Shown: in pieces, positions 33,650 through 43,600 of the stretch | Layout: each line of letters begins with the position of its first letter | How positions within the stretch are numbered: the first letter of the stretch is position 1 | Origin: Nereocystis luetkeana | Lineage: Eukaryota > Sar > Phaeophyceae > Laminariales > Laminariaceae | NCBI GenBank assembly: GCA_031213475.1 | Contig: JARUPZ010000010.1 | Coordinates: 2,907,985 to 2,971,984, forward strand | Length of the DNA stretch: 64,000 nt | Reading direction: 5' to 3' | Program-made: the position numbers and the translations under genes | Notes under the pieces: model-generated | Told to the model about the DNA's origin: nothing | Database searches by the model: none | What the model saw: the letters and a program-made list of their open reading frames with translations, nothing else

Positions 33650-33770
33650 CGACAGGAGCAACAATAGCAGCAGCAGCAGCAAGAACAATAGCAGCAGCAA
33701 CAGTAGCATGGGCGGCAACAACAGCGGCAGCAGTGGAAGCACATGAAGCAGCAGCAGCAGCACGAGCGCC
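33650..33770. repeat. (CAG)-rich array
   Basis: AGCAGCAGC and AACAATAGC units; gives poly-Ala/Thr/Leu in open frames on both strands. Confidence 0.9.
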
Positions 33771-34229
33771 TCCACTCTTCAAAAAAGGCGTACCGGAGGA
33801 CTTAAGAAAAGGCGAAAGGAGCAAGTTGCAGGGGAGAGCACACAAAAAAAAAAAGCCCCAACGTTAAAAAAAAAGGAAAAAACAGACTTGAAAACTAAAG
33901 CACGTCAAGAAAGCGAAAAACAAGCTTCTCAGCAAAAAAAACGCAGGAGAGAGAGAAAAAAAAAAAAAACGAAACAAAAAAAAACAACAGGGAAATAGCG
34001 CCGCGCGAAAAAACGCAGAGCTGAGCCAAAAACTGGCGCGAAGAGAAAACGCTGAGAGCAGCTTTAGCCGATTCCACTACACTCCACAATCAGATTACTA
34101 CACAATCCTTGCTTGACCTCGGAGAACGCCACCAAAAACGTGGGAAACCTCTTCTCGCTTAGAAGAAGCGTCCAAAAAAAACTGTATAGCAAGGCGCAGC
34201 AGAGCAAGCATCACGCGGGCTGAATAAAG

Positions 34230-34410
34230 AAGGGGGGGGGGGGGGGGGGGGCGGTTAGTCGACTATAACCCCGTCCGACTCTCCCGAACGAAACGCTGTC
34301 GATGTTTTCGATCATCTTTGATGGGCTGAATAAGGAGGGGGGGGGCTGGTCGACTATAACCTTGTCCGACTCTCCCGAACGAGCGCTGTCGATGTTTTCG
34401 ACAATCTCTG
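34230..34410 (+). repeat. Tandem duplication with G runs
   Basis: A unit of about 110 bases (G run, TCGACTATAACC, GTCCGACTCTCCCGAACG, CGCTGTCGATGTTTTCGA) occurs twice, beginning with G20 and G7 runs. Confidence 0.85.
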
Positions 34411-34619
34411 ATCATCGTGGAGCCGCACTCTCGACAAGGTGGGGAACAAAAAAAAAAAGCGAACACGGTGATTCGTTTATCATTTCGTTTCGCCGCACGC
34501 GACGTGATCAGAATGGACAGCAAGAACAAAAAAAAAGCACCAAGAACACCAAGAACACCAACCAGGGCATGATTGCGCGACCGCAAGCGTGGCCGTGAGT
34601 GTTATCTGGGTCCTGATCT

Positions 34620-34998
34620 TGATCACCCTGCTGCTGCTGCTGCTGCTGCCGCTCCAACCCGGGCAGGAAAAAAAAAAAAAAACAACAACAACAACAACGG
34701 CATGACCGTGATCTCTCTTTCATGGCCCCGCTGCTGCTACGGCTGCTGCTGCTGCTACTCCTGCTGCTGCTACTGCTGCTGCTGCCGCCGCTTCTGCTAC
34801 TGCTACCACCGCTGCCATCACTTGTTACCCGTGCTGCTGCTGCTACTACTGCTGATACTGCCACGGCTGATGCTACTACTAATACTGCCACGGCTGCTGA
34901 TGCTGCTGCTGATGCTGCTGCTGCTGCTGCTGCTGCTGCTGATGCTGCTGCTGCTGCTGCCACGGCCGCCACCGCTGCCGCCGCCGCTGCCGCCGCCC
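34620..34998. repeat. (CTG)-rich array, CAG-rich on the kelch-BTB strand
   Basis: Almost 380 bases of CTG, CTA and CCG triplets, ending 20 bases from the kelch-BTB stop codon. If transcribed, the mRNA carries CAG repeats in its 3' untranslated region. Confidence 0.9.
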
Positions 34999-35017
34999 CG
35001 GAGGTGTCGGAACGACA

Positions 35018-35137
35018 TCAAGAAGCCTGTCGGAAAATAATCTCCATCAGAAGCTCGGGCTCTTGCTTCAGCTCCAAGAAGCCCGGCGTCACCTTGACTC
35101 CTTCCATGTGGTCCAGCACAAAGTCGAGAGCGATTTC
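35018..35137 (-). CDS. Kelch-BTB gene last exon with stop codon
   Basis: CGACAG acceptor, phase 0, 39 codons then TGA: EIALDFVLDHMEGVK and PGFLELKQEPELLMEIIF, the end of a BACK domain. The 3' untranslated region runs straight into a CAG-rich array. Confidence 0.92.
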   Translation of the reverse strand, partial: EIALDFVLDHMEGVKVTPGFLELKQEPELLMEIIFRQAS

Positions 35138-37575
35138 CTGTCGGTGGTAAAGCGAATGCCACGCCACAAATAAAAACGCCAAAGGCAAAAACAACAACGA
35201 AAACAAGGAAGAAGAACGACGAGATAAAATAAAAAAAATCATAATAAAAAAAATAAAAAATCATCAACGTGTTCAAGGCCACGGAACGCCACATACTGCT
35301 CGACCACGATGCTACTTTACTGAAAGAATACAATTCAAACAAACACGTTCAACTCATTATACCATCATACCCAAAAAATAAACGTAAAAACAATACCAGG
35401 TATATATTTTTTTCCCCTCTCCCCCAAGGAAAAAAAGAACGAATGCATGCCCCCCCCCCCCCGCCCCCCTCCCCCCCCCCCCCCCCCCCCCCCCCCACCC
35501 TGCCTGGTCGGTCAAAAACCCGACGTGCTCCGTCTCGGCCCCGAAGGCATGAGAGGGTCTGTGGCCACTCACACAAACGACTACGGTCATGAATGACATG
35601 AGTACCACCCCTTCCCACCTTCAGCCCCTCAGCGTTGTGCTTGTGCGCCAGAAGAAAAATGGCGCAGACGGTCTCGACTGTGATGCTCTTGCGGATAGCC
35701 TCCTCGCACAAAGTCTTCAGTCGTACCAGGAGGAACCTTTTTTTTAGGTTTCCACCCACAAAACACGAGCGAAAAAAAAAAATCGGGGAAAGGTCGGAAG
35801 CTATGTACCAGGTATTGAACTACAGCATATACCAAATCATGTACCGAAAAATGTACCGAAATAGGTACACCGAAAAATATACCAGGTGCCGAATAAGGTA
35901 TCGGACAATGTACCGAATAAGGCACCGAATCTTTCCTTTTTCGTTTCCACCCACGAGAAACGCGCGAAAAAAAATCGGGGAAGGTCGGAAGTAATGTACC
36001 AGGTATTGAACTACAGTACATACAAAATCATGTATCGACTAATGCACCGGGGGGATATACCGAAAAATGTACCTGGTACCGAATAATGTATCGGACAATG
36101 TACCGAATAAGGCACCGAACTTTACCTTTTTTTCGTTTCCACCCACAAGAAACGCGCGAAAAAAAAATCGGGGAAGGTCGGAAGCTACGTACCAGGTATT
36201 GAACTACAGTATAATACGAAAAAAACGAGGAAATGGGGTGGTTGCAATCGAATAATTTATTTTGCAAAAGGAGGGGAACTATATATGTAAAAGGCATAAA
36301 AAAAGGCAAAAAAAGGCAAAAAAAGTAAAAACAAAAAATGGCAAAAAATGGCAAAAAAAAACAAAAAAAAACAAAAAAAGGCAAAAAAACAAAACAACAG
36401 TAAAAAAGGAGGAAACACTGCTGTAGCAAAGAGCAACGAAACAAGCAGGAGAAAGAAACGCATGACTCACTGCTCGGACGCGACGAGGAGATGCACCGCC
36501 TGGTTAGCCGACACGTCCGAGAGCGCATCGGTGTAGAGGTACTCCAGAAGCTTCAGGAACACCGAGTGGGACACGTCCTGCCGGTGCCGCATACACAACA
36601 ACAAAACAACAAAAATAAGACCCCTTTTATTCTTTTTTCATATGGTCGGTTGTATCACTTTTTTGCTTTCTTTTTTCTTGTTCGTTCGTTCGTTCGTTAG
36701 TTTTTTGTGTTTTCCTTCTGTTCATAGAATGTGTATCCCGTATCCCGTACGACGAGACATGGTGGCATCGCGTTGTCTATTCAGCTCACTGCATAACAAA
36801 GTGAAACAATAATATTACGGGGGACCATAGTAATTAGGACCAAAATTTGTTATTACGGGGAACCATAGTTACAGGACAAAACAGGACCTATGGTATACAT
36901 AAAAACCTATATGTTTAACTATTTTTACTAACAATATTTGGTCCTATAAATTATGCCCCCCCGTAATAGTAAAAATAGCGAAATATATAGGTTTTTGTGT
37001 TTACCGTAGTTCCTACCAGGTATGTACTATGCCCCCCCCCCCATATTAGTACCTCTGTGGCGTAGGCTTGTGACCGCATAACTTGCAAGTCTCTAATGCG
37101 GGGGACCATAGTTAATAGGACCAAATATTGTTGGTAAAAAAAAAGGGAAATACATACAGCAGGTCTTTTGTGTGTGCCGTAGGTCCTATTTACTATGGTC
37201 CCCCGTCGTAGGATTGAAGAGTCGGCGTTGGCACTGGTTGTGCTGGAAGTCGACGGGTATAGAAAGGACGGTCTAACGCGAAGAACACACACGGTAACAT
37301 CCAGCATCATAATACAACCAACCCGATCCCCACCACCCTCATCCACCACCACCATCGCGACCACCACACACGACTCTGGAACAAAATCGAAATCATCCAT
37401 GACATATCGTCATGACATATACAGCCCAACTCCACAAATCATCACGACCAACACCATCACCAAAAATGCCTTCAGAAATAAATGCCATCGACAATCGCAA
37501 GCCCTAAATATATACGTCGACGTGCAGTATATAGAGTGCCGACAACGCGGGTAGGCACACATTTACGCCAGAAGG

Positions 37576-37626
<51 letters not shown>

Positions 37627-40600
37627 TAATATGTGACTCCGGGTCTGAAATACGACTACGGAGGGCGAAAACAGGTTTAAAAAAATAAAAAAATAAAATG
37701 TACGACTCTGTCCCGAAATATTTGGACCTAAAGCATTGCATACAAATGTACAAATAAATGGTCCTCCAATAATTTTTAGGAAAATAGTGGTATAAAAATG
37801 GGTTGCTACTGTGGGTACGTGCACTACGCGAGCTAAGACAACCAGGGCAAACGTTTTTTTCTTTCTTTTCTTTTTTTGGCGGTCGATCACAGCTGGCGAT
37901 CGGAGAACCTTTACTCCCCACAAGGGGGAACATCGTGTCGGAACCCAAGGGGAGGATACCACCATTGCTGTCTCTGGAAGTGGCCATATCGGAAAAAAAT
38001 CGACATATTGGCGCTGGCCACATCGGGAAAAAAAAACAACACATTGGGGCTGTCATCCATATGCAAGTCCGTCTCACACATCTTAGCAGGATGCAGCTCA
38101 CCCTTCATGCGACTCGCCGGACACCTCACGGCGCGTCGCGCTTGGTGCAAGCAACGTCTGACCACCCGACGTGCTCCGTCCCGGCTCTGTACGGATGCAA
38201 GGGTCTAAATGATCATACGGCTACAGCCATGCATGATATCGAGTACACCCCGTCCCTAACCCTGCTCCGTCTCGAAAGGGATACGTTGCCAATGGTCGAA
38301 CGACTAACGCAAGCAACCATTGCGTTCGCCCCGCCCCCCCGCCCCCGTATCGAGTACACGCCTCCTACCGAGTACGCCCCCCCCTCCTCTAACCCTGCAT
38401 GACGCCGTTTGCAATCCGCAGTACGTACTGCTACTCCTATGTAACATACAGCTTGCATATAGACGAATTTCGACGAAATCTTCGATCTCGCAGCTCACGT
38501 TCAAAAAACAATGATCATACATACTATATTACGGGGGACCATAGTTAATAGGACCTATGGTATACATAAAAACCTATATATTTAACCATTTTAACCTACA
38601 ATATTTGGTCCTACTAACTATGGTCCCCCGTAATAGTCGTATAGCCATGCACAGGGGCCATAGTTAACAGGACCTATGGTATACATCAAAACCTACCTGG
38701 TATATATTTAACCATTTTTACTAACAATATTTGGTCCTATTAACTATGGTCCCCCGCAATAGTCGTGTTGCCATACACACCTTGATTTCGATCTCCGTCC
38801 CTGCTTCGCTCTCCCGCATTCCCCCGTATAGCATCGCTCGGAAGTGCTCTGATCGAAGCGCCAAGTGGACTCGGCTAATTATCGTTTACAAAAGAAAAAA
38901 AAAAAAAAAACAGGCATGAAAAAACAGCGCAGCCCACGACGAAAAAAAAAAAAAAAAAAAGACGCGGAAAAACAGCGCAGCACACGAAGAACAGAAAAAA
39001 AAAACGGGGCGGACCAAAAACAAAAACGAGACAGGGAGGAAGGCAGCAACAGGCAGCAGCATCGGCGGCAGCAACAGCAGTGTTCGAATGAAGGGGGTAT
39101 CTATCGTCAGGTATGATAACCTACCTCATCACGAGAGAATGCCCCTGTTGTATGTATGTACATACGTACTCTAAATAATCCGCGTACAAACAAGCGTTTT
39201 TCGTCAACTATTTACAGCAGCGATGGTTATAATCATTCAGTGCTGTCTTAACCCCTTTAGAACCGCAGTCCCATATGTGGGGACAAACCATTCAAATTTC
39301 AAGTAGTTTGTCCCCAAAACGGGACTGCGGTTCTAAAGGGGTTAACCCATAAATGTATGTGCATGGCGTGGACAGGGGGGAAGGTGGTCGGAAAAAAAAT
39401 GCCTCGTACTATTACGGGGGACCATAGTACATCCAGGACCAAATACTGTTGGCAAAAATAGGGAAATATTCAAGTTTTTGTGCGTACCGTAGGTCCTATT
39501 CACTATGGTTCCCCGCAATAGGTATATACGTCGATGAGTTTTCTCTCACTCATCCTCCACACAGGAAGTGCAGGCTTGAAAAATGTACCGTACATCCTCC
39601 TTGACTTCTGCAGCTTCATATAGGAGTTGTATACCAGGTATCCTATACAAGGCTATATAAAAAACCCGTAGCAAACACGATCGAGTAAGTATCATACAGC
39701 TTGCAAATACCTGGTACGAGTTTTTGTTGCCGGTATTTTTTTATGAAAGATACACGTATCGCGCAACAGTCAAGCAGAAACATTATCAGCATCACTTACC
39801 AGGTATAACTTATAACCCTGTTAGCACCCAAGTCCCGATTTGGGGACACACCTGTCAAATTCCAGGTGGTCTGTTCTCAAAACGGGACTGCGGTCCTAAA
39901 AGGGTGAAAACTTCCTACGAAACCCTTTTAGGAATGCGACAAAAAAAAAACGCCTCGGACTGACATCACAGATCATGATCTACGTATCTACCTACAGATG
40001 GATCATCTAGTTCCTTCATCACCTGCTGTTGTGAGAGGTCGAAAAGGGATCTATCTGTCTATAGTACAGATATAACCCAAGCAACACACGACGCAGAATA
40101 TACGGTCCCACCCGACAGCATGAGCTAAAATCATACCTGGTACCGCTCATACAGCTCATACAGATCATACAGCTCACACAGATCACACAAGATCGGGAAT
40201 TCCTCTACAACCCGCCTTGAACTCCGGCGGATTGGTGAAGTGAAAGCTAAAACAAAAAAAGAGCTCAAACCCTTTGAGGATTCTGCCGTTCCTCTTTGGA
40301 TCAGTTTTGGGGGTACAAACTTTCGCACGTATTTTGGAGTGGTTGGTCACCCAGAACGGGACTGCAGTGCCGAAAGGGCTAAAAGCAGCGTCAGCTACAG
40401 TACCTCTCGACAGCACAGGCAGAGGATCACGTTGCGCCCCGCGCCGCACGCCTCCTTGTTGCATTCCACCAGTGTAACACACCCGGACGCCAAATACGAT
40501 GTTTTATCCTCTCGCAGAAGAAACACGCAGTGCCTGCTGCGGTTGGTTGCCGTATTCGGCACTTTTCGTTTCATACTCGACGGTGTCCCTCTCTGAACGC

Positions 40601-43600
40601 CCAAGCGGGTTAATCCTTTTAGAACCGCAGTCCCGTTTCGGGGGCAAACTACTTGGACTTTGACTGGATTGCCCCCAGAACGGGACTGCAGCCATAGAAG
40701 GATCAGGCTCACCGCACCCCCCCACACCAGGATATAACATACATACGTGCCGTGCGCCGAGTGAGCCCCGTCTCTTCCGCAGCAACAGCGGAACAAGCCG
40801 CGGCTACCTCGGGGGCGCTGACCCGACCGCAACGTGAGGCATCTGCTGCAGTATACGCGCAGGCAGCGCGGCGATACTCCTGCTGACGTACGTGCGTGCG
40901 TGCGTACATCTTAATACACGCTCCATTCAGACTGCGCTTGTTTATTTTTTTTGGACTCTTTTTTTTTTTCGTGTGTTTCCAGCGCTGTCGCGTACTGCTA
41001 CCGGGGGTCAGGTACATCCACACCTGGCGCAGAAAGAAAGAAAAAAAACAACTACATGTGGTTGCCGAGCCAAACTCTTACTTCTACTATTACGGGGGGC
41101 ATAGTTAATATGACCAACTATTGCTAGTAAAAATGGTTAAATATGTAGATTTGTATGTATACCATAGGTCCCATTAACTACGGCCTCCCGTAAGACCGCA
41201 AGAATCAACCCGAGTAGGTTTGTGCCCAAAATGCTGAGCGCAGTTACTTCTAAACCCGTCATTAACCCTTTTGAGTAAGTACTGCACTAAATACGTCCCT
41301 AAATAAATTTAACTCGATTTCCAAGCGTTTTAATCCCCACAATGGGACTGCAATCCGAGAAGGGGTTTAAGATTAAGACCAGCCTAAAAAAGCCCTTGTA
41401 TGTCCTATTTTTTCGTGCCAGCCACATCGCTCAGAGCTCTTGCCCCACACGCATGAATCTGGTTCTCCCGGTAAGTTTTCGCGCAAAAGTTCGAGCCAAA
41501 ACGCCCTTCAGAGCTGCAAACATGTTTTTTTTTGGGCGGGGGGGGAAACTATTAATATTTGGAATTATTCGAGTGGAATTTTATTTTTCTTGCAGCATGT
41601 ATGTACATGAAAGGGTCAACACGCCCATTTTCGTTTTACTGTGGTTGGTGTTGTGGCGCAAAAAGTCGAGCCGAAAAAGTTTTCAAAAATTCGCAATTTA
41701 TGATGACGTGTTGTGTGTGTCTTCACATTAAACCGTTCTTTCTACCCGTCGACATCCAGCACAACCAGTGTCCGTGCCGATTCTTCCATCCCAGACAGAT
41801 ACATGTTATGTGGTCACAAAACTACGCCACACATCAGAGATACTACTGTACGTTGTTATGCAGTAAGCAGATGGCATACAATGCGACGCCATGTCATCGT
41901 ACCGGATACGACAGGCACGACATACACGTTCTACGAAAGAGAGATAACAAAAGGAAACCGACAAACGAACAAACAAAACCAAGAAGCAAAAAGCAAACAA
42001 ACAAAACAGCACCACTACATACCACATACAACATATGAACAGAGTAAGACTACTATTAATAGTAAGAACCCGGCGCACACCACCAGGTATTCAATAGTAC
42101 CTGGCGTATACGGGGAAGCCGTCGACGATGAACGTCACGTCGCTGAGCTCCCGGTTGTTGACCAGCCTGCGCATATCCTCCTGGAGAGTAGGCGGCGGAA
42201 CCAGTAACGGTTGGAACCTCCACTCGTAGAAGTCGTTCAGGACAACCTGACATAAAAACATCGAGGAGGGGGGGCGGCGGCGGCGGCGGCGGGGGGGGGG
42301 GCGGGTACTCATATGTTGCTTGAATTATTAACAGTAATTTGACCATTGAGCACGACTCCTTGCGAGACCGAAAAGCCACCATCCCTACTCCGGGGGGCGG
42401 GGGGGGTCCCCCGGGCTAGCGGGGGGGGGGGGTCCCCCAAATCAGCGAGGGGGTCCCCCGGGTTACGTTATATTAATCATAGTGGGGGGGGTTTCGTCTC
42501 CAGGGTCACGTGGGATAAACCATGGATGGCGGGGGGGGGGGGGGGGGTCACGTCGTATGAACCATATCGGGGTGGGGGGGTCCCCGGGGTCACGACGTTC
42601 TTATTATATTGGGGGGAGGGACGGAAGGGGGGGTCCCCGAGGTATCATGATATGCACCATTTCGGGGTGGGGAAGAGACCGGGGGGGGGGGGGGGGGGGG
42701 GGGGGCTCGGTCCCTGGGTCAAATGAGGGGAGACTGGGGGGAGGGGTTCCGGGGGATCAGGTGCTAAACAGTATATTGGGGGGAGAGGGCGGAGGAGGGG
42801 GGGGGGGGGTTCAAGCGGCACTATTACTGCGGTAAGTACTCATTCGCTGCTTGCCTTACTGCTTGCCTTACGTAGTCCCTTGACCATTGACACGCATCCC
42901 TCTCCAGACGGAGAGGGGGGGGGCGGGGTAGTAGAGAATGGGGGGGAGGCAACAACCCACCTGCCCGTTGTACCCTCCAAAGATGAAGAGAGAGTTTCCG
43001 TGGACCTGGGCGACAAGGCTACTCCGGCCCGTCGGAACGTCCCCGTGGGGGTCCTGGGCGAGAACGGTGGGCGGGGGTGGGGGGTGGGCGGTGGGGGTGG
43101 AAAAGCGAGCAAGCAATGGTGCGCGGGTGGTTTGCCATTCTTACGTACGAAAAGAACGTAACCGTCTCTCAGAAACTTGCTTGCCAGTAGTTAAGAGGGC
43201 AAATAAAAAAAAAAAAAAAAAAAAAATGAAATAAAATGAAGGCAACACCGAAGGTTGTACACAGGGCGCTTCGCTTCACGATTCATGAACCCAACGGTTA
43301 GGGTAAGGAAGTTTTCGAAGTCTCTCGGTCGGGCCGAGTTGGGTTGGGCCGGCTCGTACAAAGAGGCTTTCACATTCTCACGGATCGGGCCCGGGTCATC
43401 GTGACCCCGCCCGCGAAATTTTGACCCGTCCCGTAAAACGACAAGGAAAAAAAGGAATGCATGATCACACCGCCCGTCATTGCTTGGTTAGAGGGGCGAG
43501 GGGGGTGTACTCGATCGGAGAGATGTACTCGATCCCATGCATGGCCGCAGTCGTATGACCATAGACCCTCGCATCCCTACAATGCTGGGACGGAGCATGT

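Larger units (their letters stand above)
29473..35017. other. Intergenic region between convergent genes
   Basis: It holds repeat F, two MITE A copies, an AGATC-rich repeat, a tRNA-like sequence, a foldback B, GA and TA microsatellites, the N gap, C/G runs and CAG arrays. No gene was recognised in it. Confidence 0.7.

Noticed and set aside
33511-33867. Cys/Leu/Ala-rich open frames on both strands
   Set aside because: Translations of a CAG-rich array in intergenic sequence.
40395-41023. Minus-strand frames between BTB exons
   Set aside because: The BTB domain is complete without them, phases join directly from 42101 to 38874, and they overlap foldback B copies.
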